Virus record (IMG/VR): IMGVR_UViG_3300019890_000011
Location: 1 to 42,655 of that record
Direction: 5' to 3' (one strand)
Length of the DNA: 42,655 bases
From: a virus
In this document: piece by piece, positions 14,781 through 23,298 of the stretch
Layout of the letters: every line of letters begins with the position of its first letter
Numbering within the stretch: position 1 is the stretch's first letter
Translations under genes and position numbers: made by a program
The notes under the pieces: model-generated
Told to the model about the DNA's origin: nothing
The model's input: only the letters and a program-made list of their open reading frames with translations
Database searches by the model: none

Positions 14781-15700
14781 AGCGAGGCCACCTGGGTCGG
14801 GCCCGCAAGAATCGCGTTCACGCCCGGAATGAACAGTCCGCCGCCGCGCCAGTTGACCATGTTGGCGTAAATGTTGATGCAGGTGTCCGGCTGCCGATTG
14901 CACCCGGGCGAGAGCGTGAAGGCATCGGTGTTCGCGGGAAACTCCGGAAAATCGTCCCAGGTCGTGAGCACGCCGCCGTTGACATTCGGATCGAGCTTCA
15001 CCTCTCGAGAGAATCCCGTATTTGCGCCGCTCGTGAAAGTGAGGATGCCGCCTCGATAGCTGAACGGCGGGATTGGTGAGGCCTGCGCGAGGGAAACGGC
15101 GAACTGCTGGCGGCTGGTGACGGCCGTGACGGCGCCGGTGATGGTGATGGGAGCCACGTTGAACTTGCAGCGCGCGTCGCCGAATTTCACCACGGTACAG
15201 GTCGTGCTCAGCGACTCCATGATGGTCTGCTGCAGCAGCTGCCCAAGGCCGCGCACCTCCGTGGTGTACTTGAAGTCGCTGTCGCGCGTGATCGCGCCCA
15301 AGTAGCCGCCCTTGAATTGGAACGCGCCGTGCGCCGGCGCCTGCCAGTTGCATATTATGATCGCGACCGGCGCCATATCGAGAAGGCCTGCCTCGATCTC
15401 GTCCACCGTGATATCGAGAATCTCCGTGTGCGGATCCTCGGGCATCGCGCCTGAGACCTCGAGATTGTCGACCGTCATGTCGGAGTTGCTGACCACATCG
15501 CCGGCGGTGACGTTGGAGATCGCGTTGTAGGTTCCGGCAAGGGCGTCCGGCCAGTCGGACCCCGTAGGGATGGTGATATCAAGATCGTGCTCGGTGCCGC
15601 GGATCACGCGCCCGTTGCCCATCGAGATCGACCACACGAACGCAATCGATGTGACCGACTGCTGCAGGTCGGCGAGCAGCAGGGGCGGGATGCTTCTCAC
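14777..15700 (-). CDS. DUF2163-type tail assembly protein
   Basis: 307 residues. The N-terminal half carries the DUF2163 pattern, and the C-terminal end has the conserved S-P-G-C-N-R ... C ... N-x-V-N-W-R-G block of the associated phage C-terminal domain. In gene transfer agents and related siphophages the protein lies between DUF2460 and the NlpC/P60 peptidase and helps build the distal tail. Coupled by ATGA-type overlap. Confidence 0.85.
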   Translation of the reverse strand: MRSIPPLLLADLQQSVTSIAFVWSISMGNGRVIRGTEHDLDITIPTGSDWPDALAGTYNAISNVTAGDVVSNSDMTVDNLEVSGAMPEDPHTEILDITVDEIEAGLLDMAPVAIIICNWQAPAHGAFQFKGGYLGAITRDSDFKYTTEVRGLGQLLQQTIMESLSTTCTVVKFGDARCKFNVAPITITGAVTAVTSRQQFAVSLAQASPIPPFSYRGGILTFTSGANTGFSREVKLDPNVNGGVLTTWDDFPEFPANTDAFTLSPGCNRQPDTCINIYANMVNWRGGGLFIPGVNAILAGPTQVASL

Positions 15701-16338
15701 GGCAGCGCCACGCGCAGCTCAGCGAGTTGCACGGTCACGTTCTGCACGCGATGGTCCGAGATCTGCGGGTTCAATTGCGCATCGAAGCGCACCCACACAT
15801 AGAACTCGCCGCCCCAGGCGCTCGGCGTGCCTGCGAAGCCGCCGCCCACGGTTAAGAGTCCCGTCGACTCGTCGATCGTCCACGATGAGGACGGTTGCAA
15901 TGTTCCGGTCTCATTGGCGATCAGGATCGTGGCGCCGTTGGGCCGCAAAATTTCGCGCTGCTGGATGATCGAGCCGACGACGTACTGTTTGACGAGCCGC
16001 AGTTTCGGCGGCGAGTCCAGGCTCGCGATGATCGGCTGATCGGTCGCCTCCGGATCTTCCGAGAGCGAGCAGCTTTTGTAGTCCGACCAATCCTTGAAGC
16101 GAAACGCCGAGGACATGCCGCCCATCGCGTGCCAGAAGTGCAGTACCTCTTCGATGTCGGCCTCAGGCTGATCGCCGGTCGGCACGGCCGTGAACTTGCT
16201 CAGCGGCCGCGCCCATTTGCGATCGCGCCGCTCGAAGCCGCCCTCGCGCGCCGTGATCTTGACGAGATACGCGGGCTCCGCGGTGAAACCAAAGGTCGGG
16301 CAGGCCGGAAAGATCGGCGACATATCGGGTGTGATCAT
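15697..16338 (-). CDS. DUF2460-type distal tail protein
   Basis: 213 residues, usual length for DUF2460 proteins. It shows the family hallmarks: F-P-x-C-P-T-F-G-F near the start, an R-W-x-R-P-L-S-K-like stretch, F-x-D-W-S-D-Y near 84-90 and V-R-F-D in the last third. In gene-transfer-agent-like tails it forms a distal ring between tube and hub. Followed directly by DUF2163. Confidence 0.88.
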   Translation of the reverse strand: MITPDMSPIFPACPTFGFTAEPAYLVKITAREGGFERRDRKWARPLSKFTAVPTGDQPEADIEEVLHFWHAMGGMSSAFRFKDWSDYKSCSLSEDPEATDQPIIASLDSPPKLRLVKQYVVGSIIQQREILRPNGATILIANETGTLQPSSSWTIDESTGLLTVGGGFAGTPSAWGGEFYVWVRFDAQLNPQISDHRVQNVTVQLAELRVALP

Positions 16339-18866
16339 TGATTGTTCCGGCGGTTCGCTTGACCGATCGAGCGTGCGGCGGCCGCCGCGGTCTGCATCTG
16401 CGACTGTCTCGAGATCTGGCCGCTCGGCGCCTGGATGATGAAGTGGTTGGTCACGCTCACGCCGCCGCCCGCTTTCATCGGCACGATGTTCATGTCCTGG
16501 GAGCCGGAGTACGCAAGCTCGGGGCCTTCCTCGCCGACCAAGCCGACCTGGCCGGATGGGATCGTGCCGCCGCTCGCGTAGCCGCTTGCCGACAATGAAG
16601 CGAGGATATCGTCCGGGCCGCCCGTTGTCGCAATAGATGCATTTGCGCCTGACGATAGCCCGTTGCCGCCGCCGCCCAGAAATCCCGCGAGCATGCCCGA
16701 GAGGCCGCCGGCGGCGCCCCCAGTGCCGAAAAGATTCTCGGCAAAATTCTTGGCGATGATATTGACGAACTGTTTCTCGATGTCGGTGGCCATCGCGCGG
16801 ATCGCCTGCGTGAAGGACTTCGCACCCGTGATCAGGTCGGCAAAATTATTCGCAAACGCTGACTCGAGGCCTGAGCGGATCGAATTCTCCAAGGCCTTCG
16901 TCTGCGTCTGCAGGGCGACCAAGGATGAGCCGAATTTCTTCACGCCGTCGACGAGCGCCACGTTCGTGGATCCGGATGTCGTCGCAATCGTCTGCTCCTG
17001 GGTGTTGATCGCCTGCAGCTGCATGAGCGCATTGGTGCGCGCGTCCGCGATCTCGTTGTCGCCGACGAGCTGCGAGACTTGCCCATTCGCAATTTTGGCG
17101 TTCAAGAGATCCACCTGCACCGACAGATCCGTGTTGATCTGCGAGGCCTTCAGGTTCAGCTCGTTGATTTGGGACTGCGCGTCGACCTGGCCGCGCTGTG
17201 CGGCGAGCTTGTCCAGGCCTCCAGTGTCGCCGGCGGCCGTCAGATTGGTCTTGAGCGCGCGATTCTGCAGATCGAAAGCAGACAACGCGGCCGCGTTCAA
17301 ATGCCCGGTGAGCACCAAGGTCTGATCGTCGATCGCCTTGATCGCGTTATCGTCCTTGCGCTGCGTGATCGTCGCCTCGAGCGCCAGGGCTGTGTTGCGC
17401 GCTTTCTCACCCGCCGCGCCCATGCGGTCATAGGCTTTACCCAGATCCCCGGTGGTCAGCTTGTAGCGCTCGGCCGCCACATCGCCCGCCTCGTACAGCG
17501 TCACCTGATCTTGCAGCGAGTTCGTGACGGCATCGGTGGCCCTGGTATCGACCTTGAATTGCAGCTTGTCCGCATAGGACTGCGCCTCGACCGCGAGTTT
17601 CTTTCCTTCGTCGCCCGCGTTCTTGATCGCATCGGCGAGCGGCCCGAATTGCAATTTGTAGCGCGTGAGCGCGGCGCCGCCTAAGCCGAAGGCCAGCTCC
17701 TGGTCCTTGATGCCGGTGGTGTACTTCTCGAGCTCTTTGATCGCCTTTTCGCCGACGCCCGCGGCCGCCTCATTGGGCGCGGCTGGTTTGTTTTTATCGA
17801 GATACGCGAACAGCTCGTACTTGGCTTTGGCCTCCGCGATCTCTTCCTCGCTCTGCACGTGCCACAGCGCGGTGATTCGGTCCGCTGCCGTCTTTTGGGT
17901 CGCGACGTTATCCTCGCCGCTTTGTTTCCAGATCGTCGCGGCCTCGGAAAAATTGCCTTGCGCGGCCGCCACCGCGGCCGCGCCCACCGCTCCAAAGGAT
18001 TGACCCAACTGCTGAAATTCGCTCACCGCTTCAATGATCAGAGTGGCGATGACCTTGACCGCGCCGACGATGACGCCGGCCACTTCGGCGAAGGCAGAGC
18101 CGCCCGATGATGCGGCCGAAAACTGGTCGACCAGCGTGTTCAAAACGGGCAGCAGTTGCGCGGCCAGCTGGTTGCCTAAGCCCTCGACGAGCGAGGTCTT
18201 GAGCACGGCCGCCTTCTGCGAGAATTCCTCGGCGGCGGCGGCGAGCTCGCCGGACATGACGATACCGGCCGCTTCGGCCTTGGCCCTGAAGTCATCGAGT
18301 CCGGCCGCGCCCTGGTTCAATACCGGGATCAAATTCTGTCCCTGGCGCCCGAGCAGCTGCACGGCGATCGCCACCTTGTTGGGTCCGTCCGCATAGCCCT
18401 GGAATTTGGTGGCAACTTCCGCAAAGATCGCATCGGCGCTCTTGACGTTGCCGGACGCATCGGTCACCGAGATGCCCATCGACTTGAACGCCGCCGCGGC
18501 CTTGCTGCTGCCATCGCCGGCGGCCTGGGCGATCGAGACGTTCAGTTTCTTGAACGCCAAACCCAAATCGTCCTGCGAGAGTCCGGAGGCGGCCGCGGCG
18601 AGGCTCAAGGCGGACAGGTTTTCGACCGCGATGCCGGAGGACTGCGCCATTTTATCGAGCGAGGCGGCGCTTTCGATGCTCGACACGGAGAACTCCACGA
18701 TCTTATCGATCGTGAAGGCGGCCGCGAATTTCTCCCCCAGGTCCTTCAGCAGATTGGTCTGATCCTTGGAGAACTGCGACAGTTTGCCGGTGGCCTGATC
18801 GAGCGCCTTGATGTAGGAGCTGTTGTCCGCCTGCATCCTAACGACGAGCGCCGCCAGATCCGTCAT
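16335..18866 (-). CDS. Tape measure protein
   Basis: 843 residues, by far the longest helical protein here, directly after the frameshifted tail chaperone, as in most siphophages. It has an N-terminal coiled region, Ala/Gly-rich hydrophobic stretches at about 255-300 that may insert in membrane, long Gln/Asn-rich coiled coils, and a Gly/Ala-rich C-terminus. It sets tail length: at about 0.15 nm per residue, the tail would be some 125 nm. That figure is an estimate from the rule, not a measurement. Confidence 0.9.
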   Translation of the reverse strand: MTDLAALVVRMQADNSSYIKALDQATGKLSQFSKDQTNLLKDLGEKFAAAFTIDKIVEFSVSSIESAASLDKMAQSSGIAVENLSALSLAAAASGLSQDDLGLAFKKLNVSIAQAAGDGSSKAAAAFKSMGISVTDASGNVKSADAIFAEVATKFQGYADGPNKVAIAVQLLGRQGQNLIPVLNQGAAGLDDFRAKAEAAGIVMSGELAAAAEEFSQKAAVLKTSLVEGLGNQLAAQLLPVLNTLVDQFSAASSGGSAFAEVAGVIVGAVKVIATLIIEAVSEFQQLGQSFGAVGAAAVAAAQGNFSEAATIWKQSGEDNVATQKTAADRITALWHVQSEEEIAEAKAKYELFAYLDKNKPAAPNEAAAGVGEKAIKELEKYTTGIKDQELAFGLGGAALTRYKLQFGPLADAIKNAGDEGKKLAVEAQSYADKLQFKVDTRATDAVTNSLQDQVTLYEAGDVAAERYKLTTGDLGKAYDRMGAAGEKARNTALALEATITQRKDDNAIKAIDDQTLVLTGHLNAAALSAFDLQNRALKTNLTAAGDTGGLDKLAAQRGQVDAQSQINELNLKASQINTDLSVQVDLLNAKIANGQVSQLVGDNEIADARTNALMQLQAINTQEQTIATTSGSTNVALVDGVKKFGSSLVALQTQTKALENSIRSGLESAFANNFADLITGAKSFTQAIRAMATDIEKQFVNIIAKNFAENLFGTGGAAGGLSGMLAGFLGGGGNGLSSGANASIATTGGPDDILASLSASGYASGGTIPSGQVGLVGEEGPELAYSGSQDMNIVPMKAGGGVSVTNHFIIQAPSGQISRQSQMQTAAAAARSIGQANRRNNQ

Positions 18867-19506
18867 GGCTTCTTACTCAAGCGCTTAGGCCGCCGGCGGC
18901 CGCGCTCTTCGTTCGCCGCCATCGCATTCAAGGTGGCCAACAATTTGGCGCGCGCGCGCGCGTCGACATCCACTTTCGGCCGGAACAGAAAATCATCGAT
19001 GTTCAAATTCGTGCCCTCTTTCACGTGTGGCCTGAGCAGCTGCGTGACGATCAGCGCGGCGTGCATGTTGTCGCGCAACGTGCCCCACGGTTCCTCGGCC
19101 CAGTACATCGACCAGCGCTCTAGCTCGCGCGCCGGCAGTTCGTCCAGCTCACCGAGCGAACGCCCGAGCAGTGCGCCGAGCCGATGCTCGAACAGCTGCT
19201 CGGGCGTCAAGCGTTTTTTGAGGCTCCATCCTCCGACGCATCCGGATCCGGCGCCGGCGGCTTGCCCAACCGGTATGCCTCATCGGCGATCGCCTTCAAG
19301 ATCATGTGCGGCTCAGCCGCTGCCGCGGCCTCGGAGGCGAACTTCGGCTCGACCGTGCACGCGAAGGCGAGATACGCCTCCACCGTCTCGGTCTGCTGCT
19401 CGCGCAGGCGCTTGCGCACCTCGCGCATGACGCGCCCGTTGATTTCGCTCACCTCGTACGCCACGCCCCGAACGGTGATCGTGTTCGTCAGCAGCGCACT
19501 GCTCAT
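18863..19506 (-). CDS. Tail assembly chaperone, -1 frameshifted long form (GT-like)
   Basis: A -1 shift at 19213 joins the first 98 codons of the short form to a second frame ending at 18863, giving 214 residues. The second frame has only a TTG start (19210), no clear ribosome site of its own, and overlaps the end of the first. The T-like part is charged and helical with a very basic C-terminus. The order tube, G, G-T, tape measure is the standard one in long-tailed phages. Confidence 0.85.
19161..19219 (-). promoter_or_regulatory. Programmed -1 frameshift signal of tail chaperone
   Basis: On the minus strand the heptamer A_AAA_AAC covers 19219-19213 with codons tcA|AAA|AAC. A 6-base spacer that holds the zero-frame stop follows. 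Then CGCCCGAGCAG (19206-19196) pairs perfectly with CTGCTCGGGCG (19171-19161), an 11-bp stem with a 24-base loop. Heptamer, spacer and stem all match the canonical layout. Confidence 0.88.
19207..19506 (-). CDS. Tail assembly chaperone, short form (G-like)
   Basis: 99 residues from an ATG overlapping the tail tube stop (ATGA). It is acidic and helical and ends six bases after a slippery A_AAA_AAC heptamer. Like lambda gpG it would be made in excess over the frameshifted form and coat the tape measure during tail assembly. The position between tube and tape measure is diagnostic. Confidence 0.85.
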   Translation of the reverse strand: MSSALLTNTITVRGVAYEVSEINGRVMREVRKRLREQQTETVEAYLAFACTVEPKFASEAAAAAEPHMILKAIADEAYRLGKPPAPDPDASEDGASKNA

Positions 19507-19934
19507 GAGCGCACGATTTTCCCGGTGATCTTGCCGATGAACTTGATGACGTTTTGCTTCGCCACCTGCGGGTCCAATTCCCAATCGAGCATGGCTAGGG
19601 TCATCTTGAACACGCGAAACGGCGAGGAGCCATCGACCTGGATCTCGACGTTGCGCTTAACCTTGTTCTCGACGTCATCGATCAGCCCTTCCTGCAGTGC
19701 ATCGTCCATGACGTAATTCGCGCCGAAGGTCACCTGCTTGCCGTCGGAGAGGCCCGGAATATATTCCTTGGTGCCGTCGCTGCAGAAGGTGGTCACATCG
19801 ATCAGCGCGTTCGAGGTGCCGACGCCTGAGATGGTGTCGACCTCGCAATAGCGCTCGAAAGTTTCGGGCGATGCGCCGTCGCCGATCGCCAAAAAGATGC
19901 CCCCGACGAAGGGGGTTTTGGTCTCGTCTAACAT
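19503..19934 (-). CDS. Major tail tube protein
   Basis: 143 residues. The ATG at 19934 is chosen because GGAGG lies seven bases upstream; a TTG at 19940 is in frame but poorly placed. The protein has the beta-rich, Gly/Asp pattern of siphophage tube proteins (G-T-S-N-A-L-I-D-V-T-T-F, then F-G-A-N-Y-V). It lies between the tail completion protein and the chaperone. The strong ribosome site fits a product made in many copies. Confidence 0.8.
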   Translation of the reverse strand: MLDETKTPFVGGIFLAIGDGASPETFERYCEVDTISGVGTSNALIDVTTFCSDGTKEYIPGLSDGKQVTFGANYVMDDALQEGLIDDVENKVKRNVEIQVDGSSPFRVFKMTLAMLDWELDPQVAKQNVIKFIGKITGKIVRS

Positions 19935-19936
19935 GG

Positions 19937-20329
19937 TCAATCCTCCAGATACCAGAAGTTATAGAGCTGAACTACTCGAATGACCCCTGGATCGGGATCG
20001 CTCAACGGAAACTCATTGATCAGAAAAACCTTCTTGACGGTCGTCTCGCCCATCGAGCCCGAAAAATTCCGGAACAGAAGCTTCAACGCCTCTGCCACCT
20101 CCCAGGTATCGTCGCCGTCGATCCCAAAGGAATCGATTTGCATGTCCCCGGACACCAGCGGCGAGACGCCGCAAAACAGTTCCTGCCGGGCGGTATGCAC
20201 GCGCTGCACGTTCACCGAAGGCAGCTTAGAGCCAGGCTCGCGGATCAACCCATAGACGCGCGCGGCGACCAGCGCCGCGATAGTCGGCTCGGCGGTGAGA
20301 AACGTGCGCAGGTCGGTCTCGAGCCTCAT
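19937..20329 (-). CDS. DUF3168-type tail completion / terminator protein
   Basis: 130 residues from an ATG overlapping the previous stop. Family features: R-L-E-T-D-L-R-T-F-L start, L-V-A-A-R-V-Y near 20-26, a central Q-x-D-S-F-G-I-D-G-D-D and a C-terminal hydrophobic strand. Such proteins cap the tail tube where it meets the head. Gene order (HK97 gp10-like before, tube after) agrees. Confidence 0.8.
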   Translation of the reverse strand: MRLETDLRTFLTAEPTIAALVAARVYGLIREPGSKLPSVNVQRVHTARQELFCGVSPLVSGDMQIDSFGIDGDDTWEVAEALKLLFRNFSGSMGETTVKKVFLINEFPLSDPDPGVIRVVQLYNFWYLED

Positions 20330-20763
20330 GTGGTTTTCGCCGCCCTCTCGACCGATCCGGCGATGCTGGCACGAAACGCTTCCTCGCAATCGGAGCGCGA
20401 CTCCAACAGCGCGCGGCGGATCCACGGCTGCGCGGCCATCTTGTGCGTGCCGAGCTCGATAAATTGCAATGCATAAAATGCGAGCTTGCGCACCCCCAAG
20501 ATCCCGCTCGCGATATTTTTCGCCGCGTTGATGGTGGAGATCGTGCGCAGCGCGGCCTTCGCATAGCCATAGTTCACCAGCAGGCCGTTCGAGAGCCGAT
20601 GCGGCTCGGAGCCCACCGGAATGAGCGACTGGGCCAAAGTAAGCGCAGGCTTAATCCCGGCCTTAACCGCACGGCGCAGCGCCCGGCCTTCTTCGAGCGA
20701 GCTCAGCGCGTTCAGCTGCTTGGTGAGGGCCGCGACGCCTTCGAGGGTGGACGGCCCGCTCAT
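20326..20763 (-). CDS. HK97 gp10-like tail/neck protein
   Basis: 145 residues with the family layout: an Ala/Leu-rich N-terminal helix, G-x-K-P-A-L motif, then a hydrophobic core and F-I-E-L-G-T-H-K-M-A-A-Q-P-W near 102-115, the conserved block of this family. It works at the head-tail joint. Coupled to its neighbours by 4-base overlaps. Confidence 0.85.
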   Translation of the reverse strand: MSGPSTLEGVAALTKQLNALSSLEEGRALRRAVKAGIKPALTLAQSLIPVGSEPHRLSNGLLVNYGYAKAALRTISTINAAKNIASGILGVRKLAFYALQFIELGTHKMAAQPWIRRALLESRSDCEEAFRASIAGSVERAAKTT

Positions 20764-21173
20764 GCGGTCGCTCCCGTTCGATAGCCCGCCGCGTCGCGCA
20801 GTGAGCAGGTGAGCTGCAGTTCGACGCGAAGATTGATGTCACGCACCGCGCCCATCACGTCGTAGTACTCATATACCGGCGAGGATTCGCCGGGGTTCGT
20901 CAAGTACTTCAAACGAAAGGTCGACGGGCCCGCGCCGGACATGCCCGGCCGGTAGCGGATCCGGATGCGCGTGATCACGGAGCGCTCGATCGCTTGCGCG
21001 AGTTGATTTTCGTACGGCTTCCAATCATCAATCGCGAAGCACACATTTTCCGCCCACAGTTCGTACTCGACGCTCGGCGCGCCGGTCGAATCGGTGCCTG
21101 GTACTCGCCGCTCGATGTTGCAGAAGTGGCGCAGCTCGCCCGATTGCGTGGGCCGTATCTCGCGACGTTTCAC
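20760..21173 (-). CDS. Head closure / head-tail adaptor protein
   Basis: 137 residues from a GTG overlapping the stop before it (GTGA), with a GGGGGC ribosome-site-like run upstream. It begins with R-x-G-E-L-R-H, and the middle has R-x-R-I-R-Y-R followed by R-x-K-Y, the pattern of SPP1 gp16 / HK97-type head closure proteins. Position after the connector agrees. Confidence 0.75.
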   Translation of the reverse strand: MKRREIRPTQSGELRHFCNIERRVPGTDSTGAPSVEYELWAENVCFAIDDWKPYENQLAQAIERSVITRIRIRYRPGMSGAGPSTFRLKYLTNPGESSPVYEYYDVMGAVRDINLRVELQLTCSLRDAAGYRTGATA

Positions 21174-21352
21174 CTTGCCCCCTCGCCACCCGACGGAAGT
21201 GTCGGCAATGGTCGTGGCGAGGGCGCGGCCATCTGGGCCGCCCGGGCTGGCGTCGTGGTGGTGTTTAGAATGGCGATGGTGGCGGACGCCTTTCTCAGGC
21301 GTAAGGCCCGCGTGAGACCGGCTCGAACTTTGCCGCACAGACGGCAGCTCAT
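21170..21352 (-). CDS. 60-residue protein partly encoded by a palindromic element
   Basis: The frame starts at an ATG overlapping the connector stop (ATGA) and ends at a TGA overlapping the head closure GTG, so it is tied into the operon at both ends. The N-terminus has C-R-L-C-G-K; the C-terminus, from about residue 42, is Pro/Gly-rich and is encoded by the large palindrome at 21180-21223. It could be a spacer frame grown from a mobile palindromic repeat. No family recognised. Confidence 0.45.
   Translation of the reverse strand: MSCRLCGKVRAGLTRALRLRKASATIAILNTTTTPARAAQMAAPSPRPLPTLPSGGEGAR
21180..21223. repeat. 44-bp double palindrome, REP-like
   Basis: CCCTCGCCAC (21180-21189) pairs with GTGGCGAGGG (21214-21223), 10 of 10; inside it CCGAC (21190-21194) pairs with GTCGG (21201-21205). 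Nested stems with a conserved GGCGAGGG end are typical of chromosomal palindromic repeats in high-GC Pseudomonadota. I saw no second copy in this genome. Confidence 0.7.
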
Positions 21353-21840
21353 ACGCCCATCCCGATGCGATAGGGAAAGAGCATGTCGGTGCTGGTCTTG
21401 TCGAGCAGATCCCAGTTGTCGGTATTGCGATCGAACAGCAGCTCGATGCGCATCAGGATCGCTTCCTTGACATCGCGGCGCAGCGACTGCGAGTCGTCCC
21501 GCAAGATCGGATTGTTGCGCCAGAAATTTTGCCAGGTGCGCTCGTCCCAATGCTCGCGGCCGTCTACGGCGACATCGAGGCCAATGCCCTCCTGCTCCGG
21601 ACCGGTGAAGGATGGGGAGTCTTTCGGCTCCGGCAGCGGCACGGCCGATTCATCGCTTGGGCTGCTGAGCTCCATGAGCTCGCCCAAACTTCGGCCGGTG
21701 AAACTCTCGGCCCAGTCGATCGCAGCGCCGATCAATCGGTTGATGCGCGCATCGTGCATCGTCAAGCCTTCATCGATCGATAGCTGTTCCTTCGCTTCGA
21801 TGAGCGAAATGTAGGGGTTCGCTGCGCTCGGGCTGCTCAT
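21349..21840 (-). CDS. Head-tail connector (gp6-like)
   Basis: 163 residues. It shows the gp6-like opening Y-I-S-L-I-E-A-K-E-Q-L-x-I-D, then R-I-x-R-L-I-G-A-A-x-D-W-A-E near 33-47 and a C-terminal V-K-E-A-I-L-M-R-I-E-L-L-F-D helix. In HK97-type phages this ring sits under the portal. Normally it follows the capsid gene directly; here the sugar-transfer cassette separates them. Confidence 0.82.
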   Translation of the reverse strand: MSSPSAANPYISLIEAKEQLSIDEGLTMHDARINRLIGAAIDWAESFTGRSLGELMELSSPSDESAVPLPEPKDSPSFTGPEQEGIGLDVAVDGREHWDERTWQNFWRNNPILRDDSQSLRRDVKEAILMRIELLFDRNTDNWDLLDKTSTDMLFPYRIGMGV

Positions 21841-22544
21841 CGATAGTGTTCCCTAATCCATGAATGCTTGCGTTGCATGAGCGGATCCCAGGGGTCCACG
21901 TGGCCGTGCATGATCACCATTTTCGCGGTCGGCGGCAGCATGCCGCCGCCTGGCAGAACTTGGTTGCGGTAGGAATATACGCCGTCCGCTTTGGTAAATT
22001 TGGCTTCGTGCGGCCCGAGGCACGCGCCGATCCACGCCTGATCCGATCCGATGTACTGCAATTTCAGACCCAAGAGTGGCGAGATAAGCGGGTTGAATTG
22101 CTCCCACAGTTGGGTGCGCGTGCCGGCGGTGTGCTGGATCAGGCTGCCGTTGTAGGGCGTGCCGCGCGCGGTGTCGCCGTACATTTTTAAATCGAGATCG
22201 TGATCGAACAGCGCGGTAATGTCGCGGCAGATAACGACGTCGAGGTCGATCGAAACGAAGCGCTTCCCGATGAACTCCGCTGCCTCGCTCGAGAACATCT
22301 TCAGGCGCCGATAGCAGCTGGGATTTCCGCGACCGTGCGGGCTTGGAACTTTGGCGTAGTCGCTCCACAGTTTGATGATGCGAACCTTCGGTGAGATTCC
22401 GGCCGGGTCATCGGTCACGCACACCAGTTCGAAGGGCTTCGCGTAATGGCGCGAGAGCATCGAGTGCAGCACGTTGACGGTGGCGGGTTCGAACTTCGAT
22501 CGATAGCCCACCGGCGGTTTCCATTTCCAGCAGACGAAGATCAT
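21837..22544 (-). CDS. GT-A type glycosyltransferase-like protein (DxD)
   Basis: 235 residues from the ATG at 22544 (AAGAAG upstream); a GTG at 22574 would add ten. S-I-D-L-D-V-V at about 98-104 is the metal-binding DxD of GT-A enzymes, and the following I-T-A-L-F fits GT8/GT32-like proteins. Later, G-S-D-Q-A-W-I resembles the acceptor-side motif of such enzymes, and an H-G-H lies near the C-terminus. It would move a sugar from a nucleotide donor. Last gene of the cassette, coupled to the connector by ATGA. Confidence 0.75.
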   Translation of the reverse strand: MIFVCWKWKPPVGYRSKFEPATVNVLHSMLSRHYAKPFELVCVTDDPAGISPKVRIIKLWSDYAKVPSPHGRGNPSCYRRLKMFSSEAAEFIGKRFVSIDLDVVICRDITALFDHDLDLKMYGDTARGTPYNGSLIQHTAGTRTQLWEQFNPLISPLLGLKLQYIGSDQAWIGACLGPHEAKFTKADGVYSYRNQVLPGGGMLPPTAKMVIMHGHVDPWDPLMQRKHSWIREHYR

Positions 22545-22578
22545 CGCTTCTTGCCCAACGAGTAGCCGATGCACACGC

Positions 22579-23298
22579 TCACGGGTAGATCTGCCGGTAT
22601 GGGAACGAGAGGCGCAGCGGTTTCCAATCCGGGTCGCGCTCGCGCTGCGCCTTGATGAGCGGCAGGTTCAACGCATCCTCCGGCTGCTTGCGAAGGTAGG
22701 TCGTGGTCGAGGCGTCGGGGATCACGCTGCGGGGGACTCGGATCAGCACCTCATCGAGCATGACGACCTCGGCACACGCCGCGGCGCGGTTGCGAAAGTC
22801 CGCGTCGGTGCCATAGAAGCCGGCGAAGCGCTCATCATAGCCGCCGATCCGCTCCCAGGTGTTGCGGGTCATCAGCCAGCTGTTCGGGTGCGGCTTGTAG
22901 GGTGTCGTTTGCGGGTCGGAGCCTGGCGGTTCAAGTGTCTCGCGCGAGAAGCGATAGACCACGCTTTTGGAGAGCTTGCGAGCGATGATCCGCTCGAAGG
23001 TTTCCCGTGGAACCAGGTGGTCGATATCGGTCAGAAGCAGCCAGCGGGTGTCGGCGTGGTGCGCTGCGATGTTGCGCGCAGCGTCTTGATTCCAACGGAT
23101 ATCTACCCCGATCTTGAAGATCTCCAAGGGGCAGCCTATCGGCTCTCCCTGTGCGTCGCCGTCCGGCGATCCATCGTCCACCACAATGACGGCGAGCTCC
23201 TCCTTGAGCGAGTCTGGGAGGGCCCGTAGGCGCTCCAGATGCACTTTGAGCATGCCCGCGTTCAGGTAATACGGCAGGCACAGAGTCAGCTTGCGCAT
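22579..23298 (-). CDS. GT2-like glycosyltransferase
   Basis: 239 residues from the ATG at 23298; the frame is open further upstream but that part only shadows the next gene. It starts L-T-L-C-L-P-Y-Y, then V-I-V-V-D-D-G-S-P-D-G at about 37-47 (nucleotide binding) and L-T-D-I-D-H at about 89-94 (DxD). The order is that of inverting GT2 enzymes of the GT-A fold. F-Y-G-T-D-A-D-F-R-N-R near residue 160 fits the acceptor/catalytic region (an E/D-D-x-D-type loop). Starts 13 bp inside the end of the previous gene. Confidence 0.85.
   Translation of the reverse strand: MRKLTLCLPYYLNAGMLKVHLERLRALPDSLKEELAVIVVDDGSPDGDAQGEPIGCPLEIFKIGVDIRWNQDAARNIAAHHADTRWLLLTDIDHLVPRETFERIIARKLSKSVVYRFSRETLEPPGSDPQTTPYKPHPNSWLMTRNTWERIGGYDERFAGFYGTDADFRNRAAACAEVVMLDEVLIRVPRSVIPDASTTTYLRKQPEDALNLPLIKAQRERDPDWKPLRLSFPYRQIYP

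Noticed and set aside
14349-15353. 334-residue version of the NlpC/P60 protein
   Set aside because: The extra N-terminus is an Arg/His-rich shadow of DUF2163; GTGA coupling fixes the start at 14780.
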